Shown here: positions 36,711-45,148 of the stretch, one piece after another
Layout of the letters: each line of letters starts with the position of its first letter
Numbering within the stretch: the first letter of the stretch is position 1
Source: JBBQVS01 sp963792705
Lineage (GTDB): Bacteria > Chloroflexota > Ktedonobacteria > Ktedonobacterales > Ktedonobacteraceae
Reading direction: 5' to 3'
Length of the DNA: 64,000 bases
Assembly (NCBI GenBank): GCA_963792705.1
Contig: CAWBXD010000014.1
Location: forward strand, 620,001-684,000
Translations under genes and position numbers: made by a program
The notes under the pieces: model-generated
What the model saw: the letters and a program-made list of their open reading frames with translations, nothing else
Told to the model about the DNA's origin: nothing
The model's database searches: none

Positions 36711-37601
36711 ATGATTATCGCAATACAGCACATGAACAAAGTCTATTACGGCGGCGTTCAGGCCCTCAACAATGTGGATCTGACCATTCCAACTGGCATG
36801 TTTGGACTCTTAGGACCCAATGGTGCGGGGAAAACAACCTTGATGCGTATTCTGGCGGGTATTCTGCGTCCAACCAATGGAATCATGCGTGTTGGGGAGT
36901 ACGATGGAACCACTGAGAAAGGACGCACGGCCATCAAACAGAGATTGGGCTATCTTCCTCAGGATTTAGGCATGTATCCTGACTTGAGCGCACGCGAATT
37001 TCTCGACTACATCGGCATCCTCAAAGGGATGAACGAGCGCAAGATTCGCCTCCGACGGATTGATGAGCTGTTAGAGATGGTCGCGCTTAGCCAGGTGGCC
37101 ACGCGTAAAATCAAGACCTTTTCTGGTGGAATGAAACGCCGTGTGGGCATTGCACAAGCTCTGATCACTGATCCCTCCTTGCTAATCGTCGACGAGCCAA
37201 CAGCAGGGTTGGACCCAGAAGAGCGTATTCGTTTCCGCAACCTGCTCTCCGACTTGGGAGGGAATCGTACGGTTCTGCTCTCGACCCATATCGTGGAGGA
37301 TATTGCCCAGACCTGCCGGAATCTTGCCGTGATGCGCAGTGGTCATGTGCTTTTCCAGGGAACCATTGAACAAATGATGCAGGAGACACAGGGGAAAGTC
37401 TGGAGCATCACGACCACTGGTCCCAAACCGGAAGGCAACTTTACGATCATTTCAGCTCTCAACACAGGGAATAGCATGCAGTACCGAATTGTAGGCGAAT
37501 TGTCTTCACCTACCGGAGCCACACCAGTGGAACCCAGTCTCGAAGATGGGTACGTATGGTTAATGCAGAGGCACGCACAGCCACTCCCTCATTGTGATTA
37601 G
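36711..37601 (+). CDS. ABC transporter ATP-binding protein
   Basis: 296 residues. Walker A GPNGAGKTTL near residue 36, Q-loop YLPQDLGMYP, signature FSGGMKRRVGIAQAL near 138, Walker B LLIVDEPTAGLDPEE near 157, and the H-loop His in LLSTHIVEDIA. The last 70 residues form an accessory beta domain. RBS AAAGGAG. With the two permease-like genes it makes an exporter; the cluster order sigma, membrane protein, permease, permease, ATPase suggests a stress-induced lipid, peptide or antibiotic exporter. Confidence 0.92.
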   Translation: MIIAIQHMNKVYYGGVQALNNVDLTIPTGMFGLLGPNGAGKTTLMRILAGILRPTNGIMRVGEYDGTTEKGRTAIKQRLGYLPQDLGMYPDLSAREFLDYIGILKGMNERKIRLRRIDELLEMVALSQVATRKIKTFSGGMKRRVGIAQALITDPSLLIVDEPTAGLDPEERIRFRNLLSDLGGNRTVLLSTHIVEDIAQTCRNLAVMRSGHVLFQGTIEQMMQETQGKVWSITTTGPKPEGNFTIISALNTGNSMQYRIVGELSSPTGATPVEPSLEDGYVWLMQRHAQPLPHCD

Positions 37602-37686
37602 GCTCGTGCTAGGTTTAGTGATACATATAAAGCTTTTTTACCATAATGAATAGCCTTTCTGTAATGGAGATGGAGACGTGGGATAC

Positions 37687-38400
37687 TTAGAGAGGAGAGG
37701 TGTTCCGTATGCGACGAGCATTAATTGTTGGGATAGACGAGTACATGAATGCACCACTGCGTGGATGTGTTGCTGATGCGGCCCATGTCGGGTCAAACTC
37801 CAGAGCTGCCTCAAGTTCTGTGTCCACCTGGTCAATTTGCTCGCTCAGAGTTTCAAGTAAACTCTCCATGCGAACGCGAACGGAGGAAATGACGGTGGGA
37901 TTGTGCGTGAGAGCATGGAACTGGTTGGACAGTTGTTGCCGCATCTCCAAGAGACTCTCACGTTCGGCTAAACGCTGAGAAAGTTCCGTGTACACCAGGG
38001 GAGGCGGACTCCACACGGTTGGTTGAAGCGAGGAAGCAAGATGTGCAAGCGTTTGAGCATCAATCGCATCGGTCTTGGCCCGTTTGAGCAATGCCTTCGC
38101 AAAATGATGGGCTTGTGCGGGATTGATGACACTCACCGCAAATCCTGCGTGCGTCAAGTGAGTCGCCAGAGTGATCCAGTAGGAACCAGTTGCCTCCATG
38201 ACCAGCAGTGTGCTTGCAGCAGGGTGGCCTGTTGAGAGCAATCGCTGGTGCAGGGTACTGAAGCCTTGCAGAGACTGGTCAATGGTGAGAGCACGCGTAA
38301 CCTTGGTACCGGATGAAATCCAGGCAACAGAAGCCGTCGTCGCAGCGATATCAATCCCAACGAAGAGAGAGTATGTCACTCCAGAGGTGGGGGAAGTCAT
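37687..38400 (-). pseudogene. IS110-family transposase, C-terminal half missing
   Basis: From ATG 38400 (RBS AAAGGAG) the DEDD/RuvC-like N-terminal domain is good: VGIDIAATTASVAW, VMEATGSYW, NPAQAHHFAKALLKRAKTDAIDAQTLA. Helices with LSQRLAERESLLEMRQQL follow, then EAALEFDPT near 37795, where the sequence runs into the antisense of the caspase fragment. The Ser-containing Tnp_20 C-terminal domain is absent, so it is inactive. Confidence 0.85.
37709..37787 (+). pseudogene. 5' end of a caspase-like (C14) peptidase gene
   Basis: About 26 codons: MRRALIVGIDEYMNAPLRGC followed by VADAAHV, a textbook start of a bacterial caspase-like (metacaspase) domain, with a good RBS (GAGGAGAGG). The similarity stops abruptly at about 37787, where a truncated IS110 transposase joins on the opposite strand. 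The catalytic His and Cys are therefore lost. Confidence 0.7.
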
Positions 38401-39026
38401 GAATACAGCTCCTTTTCTCAGTAACATGAATGAGACACTTCAGCCGGATTGCAAGGCAAGGTCTTGCTTGAACTCGTGATACGTGGTCACGGCCACTCGA
38501 TACGGTTCAAACTTGGACCAGCCCGAGATGATGGGGAACCTTCTTACGTTCGCGGTCGAACCGCTGCTGTCACCTCGTTCTCACCAACATCTGTGAACCG
38601 GATGCTCTGATTATACGAGCTGTCACCAGCAGCAAAGTAGCGGGCAATACGTGCATCGTTGGAACAGGCCAAGAAGTTCCGACTTTTCTTTGGAAACGGA
38701 ACTCTACCCATTTTGCCTATGTCTTCATGTTTCTGTTGTGCTGTACTTCTTTCCCCAATATACTCATCCGTGAGCTTGAAGTTCCGACTCTGTCCATTCA
38801 AGGCCACATTCAGACACGAATACTGGTCGGTTGATGTCAGGTACATTGAAGAGCATAACTTAGGCTTTTCAGAGCCAATCTATTTGGGATCACCATATCA
38901 ATCTGGGAAAAACATACGCTAAGGACGTTTCTCCCAGATTGATATGGTGATCCCATTAGAATATGTCAAAGTGTCGAGAAAGAGCAGAGATGGTGTGAAC
39001 TCCTTCCCTCGGATACTACCCTCTTT
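38401..39026. other. Noncoding region upstream of IS110 and beyond
   Basis: About 620 bases. 38401-38543 is the leader of the IS110 gene, where IS110 elements carry a structured bridge RNA. A 100-codon minus-strand frame at 38846-38544 has no recognised family and no ribosome site. A perfect inverted repeat lies at 38886-38954. Confidence 0.4.
38886..38954. repeat. Perfect 23-bp inverted repeat
   Basis: Arms 38886-38908 and 38932-38954 are perfect reverse complements (core GATCACCATATCAATC) around a 23-base loop. It is 73 bases past the stop of the DrrB-like gene. No clear T-run follows, so it may be a terminator, a REP-like unit or a transposon end. Confidence 0.7.
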
Positions 39027-39830
39027 TCACACTCGCTTTTTATATGCTCTCATCGCAAAAAGGTAGGCCACAACCAGAATGCCAACGCACCATACAAGAG
39101 CAACCCATATATCATGAGACACTGGCTGTCCAGATAGTAACGCACGAATAGTATTCACAATTGCTGTCACGGGCTGGTTTTCGGCAAACACCCTGACGAC
39201 CAGTGGCATCGACCTGGTGGGTACAAACGCCGAGCTAATAAAGGGCAAGAAGATAATCGGATACGCAAATGCGCTTGCGCCGTCTATCGATTTTGCGGTC
39301 AGTCCAGCAATGACCGCTACCCAGGTTAAAGCCAGCGTAAACAACGCGAGGATGCCAAAGACGGCAAGCCATGACAGGATGCCCGCCGACGAACGAAAGC
39401 CCATAAGCAATGCGACGAGCATGATGACCACTACCGAAATCGCGTTGGAGACCAGCGAGGTCAGAACGTGTCCCCACAGTATGGTGGAAGGGGCAATCGG
39501 CATAGAGCGAAATCGCTCAATTATGCCCCGTTGTACATCGGTAAACAAACGGTAAGACGTATAGGATATCCCGCTCGCAATTGCAATCAGTAAGATCCCA
39601 GGTAGTACGTAGTTGACATAATTCGCTGTCCCGGTTTGAATGGCACCTCCGAACACATACACGAACAGCAACATCATCGCAATAGGCGTGATCGTGACCG
39701 TGATGATGGTGTCCATACTGCGGAAGATATGGCGTAGGGAACGACCAAGCATCACGCTCAAATCGCCGAAAAAGTGTTTCTGTATCGGTCCCATTTTCTG
39801 GGAACCAGGGACCTGAGTCGTTACTTCCAT
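39027..39830 (-). CDS. DrrB-like ABC-2 permease
   Basis: 267 residues, six membrane helices. The segment FRSMPIAPSTILWGHVLTSL and the start SLRHIFRSMDTIITVTITPIAMMLLFVYVFG are typical of the daunorubicin-resistance type permeases (ABC-2). The gene follows its ATPase gene with a shared junction (39830/39831), and both belong to the PadR operon. Probable exporter of a hydrophobic compound or drug. Confidence 0.88.
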   Translation of the reverse strand: MEVTTQVPGSQKMGPIQKHFFGDLSVMLGRSLRHIFRSMDTIITVTITPIAMMLLFVYVFGGAIQTGTANYVNYVLPGILLIAIASGISYTSYRLFTDVQRGIIERFRSMPIAPSTILWGHVLTSLVSNAISVVVIMLVALLMGFRSSAGILSWLAVFGILALFTLALTWVAVIAGLTAKSIDGASAFAYPIIFLPFISSAFVPTRSMPLVVRVFAENQPVTAIVNTIRALLSGQPVSHDIWVALVWCVGILVVAYLFAMRAYKKRV

Positions 39831-40592
39831 TTACTGTGCCTCCTTTTTGCCAATGATGGCAAGGAAGATCTCCTCCAGGGTCGGTTGTTTTTCCACATAC
39901 TCCACCGAAGCCGCTGGAAACAGCTTCTTGAGCTCCATGAGTGTGCCGCTGGCGATAATCGTGCCCTTATGGAGAATGGCAATGCGATCAGCCAGTTGTT
40001 CAGCCTCGTCCAGGTACTGTGTGGTCAAGAAGACGGTGATGCCACCATTAGCAAGCTCCTTCACCATTTTCCACACCTCGATGCGCCCCTCGGGGTCAAG
40101 TCCGGTGGTTGGCTCGTCAAGGAAAAGGATCGGCGGTGTTCCTACAAGGCTCATGGCGAGGTCAAGCCTGCGGCGCATCCCGCCTGAATACGTAGACACC
40201 CTGCGGTTGGCGGCATCTATTAAACCGAAGCGTGTCAGCAACTCGCCCGCAACTTGGCTCGGATGTTTGAGGTGTCGGAGCTTGGCGATCATGACCAGAT
40301 TTTCTTGCCCGGTCAACATCTCATCCACGGCAGCAAATTGCCCGGTAAGACTGAGTGATTGCCGCACTTGGGCTGGCTTTGACGCCACATCAAATCCATT
40401 GACAATAGCTGTTCCTCTATCCTGTTTGAGCAGCGTGGTGAGGATTTTGATAAGTGTTGTCTTGCCCGCTCCGTTGGAGCCGAGTAGGGCGAAAATACTG
40501 CCCTGCTCTACAGTGAAGTTCACGCCTTGTAAGACAGCGAGCTTCTGGTACGATTTTTGTAGATCTACTACCTGAATGGAAATGCTTTGCAT
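39831..40592 (-). CDS. DrrA-like ABC transporter ATPase
   Basis: 253 residues. Walker A GSNGAGKTTL near residue 37, signature YSGGMRRRLDLAMSL near 137, Walker B ILFLDEPTTGLDPEG near 157, and LTTQYLDEAEQLADRI, which is the DrrA-type Q/H region. It energises the permease encoded just downstream. Ten bases separate it from the pentapeptide gene. Confidence 0.92.
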   Translation of the reverse strand: MQSISIQVVDLQKSYQKLAVLQGVNFTVEQGSIFALLGSNGAGKTTLIKILTTLLKQDRGTAIVNGFDVASKPAQVRQSLSLTGQFAAVDEMLTGQENLVMIAKLRHLKHPSQVAGELLTRFGLIDAANRRVSTYSGGMRRRLDLAMSLVGTPPILFLDEPTTGLDPEGRIEVWKMVKELANGGITVFLTTQYLDEAEQLADRIAILHKGTIIASGTLMELKKLFPAASVEYVEKQPTLEEIFLAIIGKKEAQ

Positions 40593-40602
40593 AATCCCCT
40601 CC

Positions 40603-41463
40603 TTATGAGAGAACAGTTACCTTCGATACATCAGCCCCCATGCTTTTGAGTGTGGCATACGTTAACTTATCCATCAGCGCGCTGTCAAAGAAAATGGATT
40701 TCATGGCACGGTTAGACCCGATAGACGCCCAGTGGAAAGACACCTGTTTGAGTGTCGTGCCCTGAAACGAAGCATCCTTCAGTGTCGTCTGGTCAAACGT
40801 GACGCCGATAAAGGTTTGCCCATCAAGTCGCAGTCCGCGCAGGTCGGAATATTTGAAGTCCACGCCGAGAAAGAGACAGCTTTCAAAGGTTGTTTTTCTC
40901 AGGTCGGTGCTCGTCAATTTGACATCAGTCAGCTTGACGCCGATGAATTGTGCTCCGACCAGCCCCGACGCGCTGAAGTTGGTGCGCACAAGGATTGATT
41001 CACGGAAGGTCGCATTCGCAAGGTCAAGGGCGGAGAAGTTGCAATCGGTCAGATTTGCGCCATCAAAATTGGCTTCACGGACGTCGCTACCCCAAAACGA
41101 GCTGCCAGTTACGTCAGCACCCCTAAAGTTAGAGCCGCGCAACGCACTTCCTTTAAAATTTCCTTGACGCGCGATAACGCCAGCAAAGTCGCTCTGCGAC
41201 AAATTGCTCGCACTAAAGTTTGTTACCACCTGCCGCTCCAGCAAGTGAGAGAGGTTGGCGACCTCCTGGACGGTTTGCTCAATGTCTCCGATACTCTCAA
41301 TGGTCATGTTCAAGGCTGTTTCATCATCCTTGCCCTCAGCTTTGAGTTCACGAAACCGCTCCTGCAAATCGGAGAGCAGATCGGCTTTTAATTCGGTAAC
41401 GCTTTTTACCCCATCGTATGGAGCAAAAACGCTGTTGACATAGTTGGTCAATGGCTCATGCAT
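40603..41463 (-). CDS. HAAS-like domain fused to pentapeptide repeats
   Basis: 286 residues. Residues 1-75 (LTNYVNSVFAPYDGVKSVTELKADLLSDLQERF, then KAEGKDDETALNMTIESIGDI) fit the helical HAAS-type domain that usually works with PadR regulators. Residues about 85-265 are pentapeptide repeats of A(D/N)LXX type (NFSAS, NLSQS, DFAGV, NFKGS, NFRGA, NFDGA, NLTDC and so on), predicting a right-handed beta-helix. The pentapeptide part has no known target; DNA-mimic gyrase inhibitors are only one group. In this operon it is more likely a sensor or adaptor. No membrane helices. Confidence 0.82.
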   Translation of the reverse strand: MHEPLTNYVNSVFAPYDGVKSVTELKADLLSDLQERFRELKAEGKDDETALNMTIESIGDIEQTVQEVANLSHLLERQVVTNFSASNLSQSDFAGVIARQGNFKGSALRGSNFRGADVTGSSFWGSDVREANFDGANLTDCNFSALDLANATFRESILVRTNFSASGLVGAQFIGVKLTDVKLTSTDLRKTTFESCLFLGVDFKYSDLRGLRLDGQTFIGVTFDQTTLKDASFQGTTLKQVSFHWASIGSNRAMKSIFFDSALMDKLTYATLKSMGADVSKVTVLS

Positions 41464-41478
41464 ATCAACACACTTCCT

Positions 41479-41808
41479 TTACAAAAGGTTATCCAGTACG
41501 CGCTTCGCGTACTCCCAGTTGCTTTTGTTGCGATCATACGTTGCTTTCCCTTTTTCGGTAACCCTGAAATATTTCCTCCTTCCGCCCTGAGATTCATCGC
41601 CCCAATACCATTCGATATCGCCATCGACCTCAAGCCGCCGGACGCTGGAGTACATCGTGGCTTCCTTTAATTCATATTCACCTCCCGAACGGTCAGCAAT
41701 CAGCTTGACAATCTCGTAGCCGTAGCGGTCAGCTTCGGATAGGAGCCGTAAAATCATCGTATCGGTATGACCGCGTAACAGGTCGGAGGTCAGTTTGTTT
41801 TCACTCAT
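41479..41808 (-). CDS. PadR family transcriptional regulator
   Basis: 109 residues with the PadR winged helix: LLRGHTDTMILRLLSEADRYGYEIVKLI, then YELKEATMYSSVRRLEVDGDIEWYWGDESQGGRRKYFRVTEKGK. PadR proteins repress nearby transporter operons and release DNA on binding a ligand such as a drug or phenolic acid. It is the first gene of an operon with the HAAS/pentapeptide, ATPase and permease genes, with gaps of 15, 10 and 0 bases. RBS GAGGTGA is 5 bases from the ATG. Confidence 0.93.
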   Translation of the reverse strand: MSENKLTSDLLRGHTDTMILRLLSEADRYGYEIVKLIADRSGGEYELKEATMYSSVRRLEVDGDIEWYWGDESQGGRRKYFRVTEKGKATYDRNKSNWEYAKRVLDNLL

Positions 41809-41827
41809 AGCATCACCTCGTATTAGG

Positions 41828-41864
41828 AGTATAGGTCATAGTACTGTGATTGTCAATATACTAT
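41828..41864 (-). promoter_or_regulatory. Promoter and likely PadR operator of the drrAB-like operon
   Basis: Minus-strand TTGACA (41856-41851), 17-base spacer, TATACT (41833-41828). An inverted repeat ATAGTA (41838-41843) and TACTAT (41859-41864) brackets the -35 box, a fitting autoregulatory operator site. Confidence 0.65.
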
Positions 41865-42347
41865 TTTCAATATAATACTTTGTTTGATGAACTAGGTCTC
41901 TGTTCCTTCTTTGACATTCTTGGTGTACATGACAAGCTTCCATGTCGTCGTTGTGTCAATCCTAGGATTAACACTCGACCTTCTTCCGCTATAAAAGCAT
42001 GAGTTTATGCGCGAGGACCGCCGAACACGGGAGTTTTAGCTGCATGGGTAGTTCGTCGATGTGTTTCTAATGGGTTTGCAACTGGACCCTGCTTGACTTG
42101 CCTTCCTGCACTAAACGCGATCAACTTACACAATCGTGATGGATGCAGCCAAATGTAGAGCGGTTTTTCAACGGCTGATAGTATTGCTGCTCATTCTTCT
42201 CGCTTACTACCACAAGCTTCTTGCTCCATAGGCTGATAGGTAAGTAATCTCTCCTATAAGGCTTGTGTTTCTCCCGCTTCCTTTGCTATGATAACAAGCA
42301 AGGAATTCACCTGCTGACCGATTTTTTCTAGGATTGGGGTTAACCAA
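41865..42347. other. Intergenic region before an ISL3 element
   Basis: 480 bases with no supported gene. Nothing resembling an RNA gene. Confidence 0.4.
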
Positions 42348-44093
42348 TGGAGTGAACCCAAATAAGCGGTTCATGCACACTTTCGATGATAAATTTGTGG
42401 TATACTGAGGAGAGAACATTGTCGCTTATCCCTCTTCTGGTTTTCGCTTAGCCCATGATTCACCCAACCCTTTTACTCGGTCTCCCTGCCCATATGCGCT
42501 CAGAACAGATCGAAATTACACCACAAACGCTCATACTGTCCCTTGTAGTAGAAACATCCGAAGCCGCTTGCCCACTCTGCCAGCACGTTTCCCATCGTGT
42601 TCACAGTCATTACACTCGCACACTTCAGGATCTGCCTTGTGCAGGAAAAACTCTGCGGCTTCGCTTCTTGTGCTGGTCCGCCGCTTCTTTTGTGAGAACG
42701 AAACGTGTGTTCGCAAGATTTTCGCTGAGCGACTTCCCGATTTGACTCGTGTGTATGCCCGGCGCACCACCCGAAGTACCCAGACCCTTGCCGAACTTGG
42801 TTTTGCGTTGGGAGGCAAAGCTGCTGCTGCTCTTAGCACGCACCTTGGCTTGGAAAGTTCCCGCATGACTATTCTGAGAATCCTGCGCAAAACGCCTCTC
42901 CCTTTCGTACAGACCCCGAAAATGCTCGGTGTGGATGATTTTGCATTCCGCCGTGGGAAAACATATGGCACCATTCTGCTTCATTGAGAGGATGGAATAC
43001 CTGTAGATCCGCTTCCAGATCGTCAAGCCACTACCCTGGAAACGTGGCTCAAAAGTCATCCAGGAGTGCAACTCATCAGCCGTGATCGTGCTGGAGAGTT
43101 TGCCCATGGAGCCTAGCAAGATGCTCCTGAAGCGGTGCAAGTGGCTGATCACTTTCATGTCTTGCATAATCTCACGGAAGTCGCCGAGAAAGTTCTTGGA
43201 AAGCACCGCCAGGCGTTAAAAGCCATTCACGTGGTGACGAATCCAACCACTTCCGCATCTCCCTTGTTGAGACATCTGCGTCCAGACCGTGAGCGACGGA
43301 AGCAGCAAACAAGAGTGACTCCTCTTGAGCGGTATGAGGCAGTCCAAAGTTTGGTGAAACAAGGACTTTCCTATCACGAGATTTCACGCCGCCTGCATCT
43401 CCATCGCGAGTCGGTCATTCGGTATGCGAAGGCAAAAACCTTTCCTGAACGGACTGAACGTCCAGCCTCCCCTGGCATTCTAACGCCCTACGAAAGCTAT
43501 CTACGAACTCGTTGGAAAGAAGGCGAGCACAACGCAGTCGGCTTGTTTCGAGAAGTGACGGCTCGCGGATATACTGGCTCGCGTATGACGATTGAACGTT
43601 TTTTGCTGGGTCTACGCCGTATGGAGAAACAGGGGATCAACGTCAGCACGACCGCCACCTCCATCCAGGTAACGCCACGCCGGGCTGTAGGGTTGGTGCT
43701 TCATCGCTCTCACGATCTCACCAAAGAAGAAAGCTTGGCACTCAGCCAAATTTGCCAACTTCATCCCCAGGTGGCGCATCTCAATGCATTGTTCCAGCAA
43801 TTTGCTCAGATGCTGCGAGATCGTCGAGGGGAAGAACTCGATCAGTGGCTTTCCTCTGCTTTTCATTCTGATATTCCTGAACTACGAGCTTTTGTGAAGA
43901 AATTGCGTCAGGATCAACAGGCGGTACAAGTCGGTTTCATCCTTACATGGAAGAACGGAATGGTCGAGGGACATGTGAATCGCTTGAAATTTCTCAAACG
44001 AAGCATGTATGGACGGGCGAATTTTGATCTGCTTCGGCTACGGGTTTTGCATCGTCGAAAGTGTGCATGAACCGGTCAAATGGGTTCACTCCA
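42348..44093 (+). mobile_element. ISL3-family insertion sequence with 39-bp ends
   Basis: Inverted terminal repeats at 42348-42386 and 44055-44093 match at 35 of 39 positions (shared TGGAGTGAACCCA and GGTTCATGCACACTTTCGA). They frame the transposase remnant, total 1746 bp. No matching 8-bp target duplication is seen, so flanks have been rearranged. Confidence 0.9.
42455..44070 (+). pseudogene. ISL3-family transposase, frameshift and two stops
   Basis: Begins MIHPTLLLGLPAHMRSEQIE with the zinc finger CPLCQHVSHRVHSHY; near 42670 the frame shifts to continue FFCENETCVRKIFAERLPD. A TGA at 42985-42987 follows ILLH and another stop (TAG) lies near 43114. The last long frame starts with VADHFHVLHNLTEVAEKVL, includes the HTH (YHEISRRLHLHRESVIRYAK) and ends NGMVEGHVNRLKFLKRSMYGRANF with the final Glu. 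About 530 residues when repaired. A different ISL3 lineage from the one at 25751. Confidence 0.88.
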
Positions 44094-44213
44094 CTGTCGG
44101 ACGCTTCTCTATCCTCTCTTTTCGGTGTTCATCCTCTTTTATAGTAGCCCATTTGCGGACGAACGACACACTTTTGCTCCTGCTGCCATGATGCCAGGTT
44201 TCCACTGTGAAGT

Positions 44214-44279
44214 AAGGTGAGATGCTAGGTAACGTGCAAGCTGAGGAGCAGTGCATTTTTGAGTATATCCTTCTATACT
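44214..44279 (+). promoter_or_regulatory. Shared promoter cassette, copy 1 (sigma factor)
   Basis: Direct repeats at a 12-bp period: AAGGTGA (44214), TAGGTAA (44226), AAGCTGA (44238). Then, 13 bases later, GTGCAT (44251-44256), a 17-base spacer and TATACT (44274-44279). The wider block from about 44105 is homologous to 48985-49187. It precedes the sigma gene by 140 bases. Confidence 0.65.
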
Positions 44280-44418
44280 CGGAGTAGGAGAGATGGATGA
44301 CCAACTATGTCCACCAGCATCGCGCATTCCTGCCGATTTCTCCAAAGAAGCAAAAGGGTTTCACAATAGAGAGTTAGGCGTCAAATGATCTCCCAGTCGA
44401 TGCTGAAAGGACTTCCCT

Positions 44419-45063
44419 ATGAACACAAAAGTAGAGCTTTGCCAGGCGCATCAGGAATTGAGTGATCTGGCATTGATGGAGCAGGCGTATATAGGCGATC
44501 AGGAGGCGTTCGCGCAACTCGTGCATCGCTACCAGCCTCTACTTTCTCGTTATGTCTGGGCACGACTGGGCAACGAAACAGCTTCGGATGTTGTACAATT
44601 TGTCTGGCTTCAATTGTATCTCACCCTCCCCAAGCTCATACACAATCAGGGTTTGGGCTGTCAAGAGGCGTCGATTAGGCCGTGGCTCTTCCGCATCGCG
44701 TCCAACCGTTGTATTGACGAGCACCGCAAAGACACACGCCATCCCTGGGTCCTGTTCTCGGACCTAGAGCAGGGAGATGAGGATGAATATGCCTCAGCGT
44801 TGGACACATGGCTGGATACAACGCCGCTCCCCGAAGAGATCGCTGAACACCAGGACGACAACGAACATCTCAGGACCGCGATCCAATCTCTCCCACTAAA
44901 GTTCCGTCACGTCGTAGAGTTACGCTACACGCAGGAGTTGACCTTTGGAGAGATCGGACGAAAACTCAGTATTCCGCCGACAACAGCCCAAACCTATTTT
45001 TATCGAGCTTGCAAGAAACTTCGTTATACTCTTGCATCACAGGTGAAAGAGGTAGTAGCATAA
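44419..45063 (+). CDS. Sigma-70 family (ECF-type) RNA polymerase sigma factor
   Basis: 214 residues. Region 2: FAQLVHRYQPLLSRYVWARLGNETASDVVQFVWLQLYL, followed by PWLFRIASNRCIDEHRK; region 4: LPLKFRHVVELRYTQELTFGEIGRKLSIPPTTAQTYFYRACKKLR. The linker of about 50 residues is acidic (EQGDEDEYASALD). No anti-sigma gene is adjacent; the next gene is the convergent STAND protein. It is under the shared 12-bp-repeat promoter, so it could be autoregulated. Confidence 0.9.
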   Translation: MNTKVELCQAHQELSDLALMEQAYIGDQEAFAQLVHRYQPLLSRYVWARLGNETASDVVQFVWLQLYLTLPKLIHNQGLGCQEASIRPWLFRIASNRCIDEHRKDTRHPWVLFSDLEQGDEDEYASALDTWLDTTPLPEEIAEHQDDNEHLRTAIQSLPLKFRHVVELRYTQELTFGEIGRKLSIPPTTAQTYFYRACKKLRYTLASQVKEVVA

Positions 45064-45148
45064 TTACTTGCATTCATCAAATATACCAAGGAAGGTCATG
45101 ATTTCGCGCGTCTGACATCATCCTCATGTTGCCGATAAGAGCACACCT

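Noticed and set aside
38544..38846. 100-codon minus-strand frame
   Set aside because: No ribosome site, no recognisable family, next to mobile debris; left in the intergenic note.
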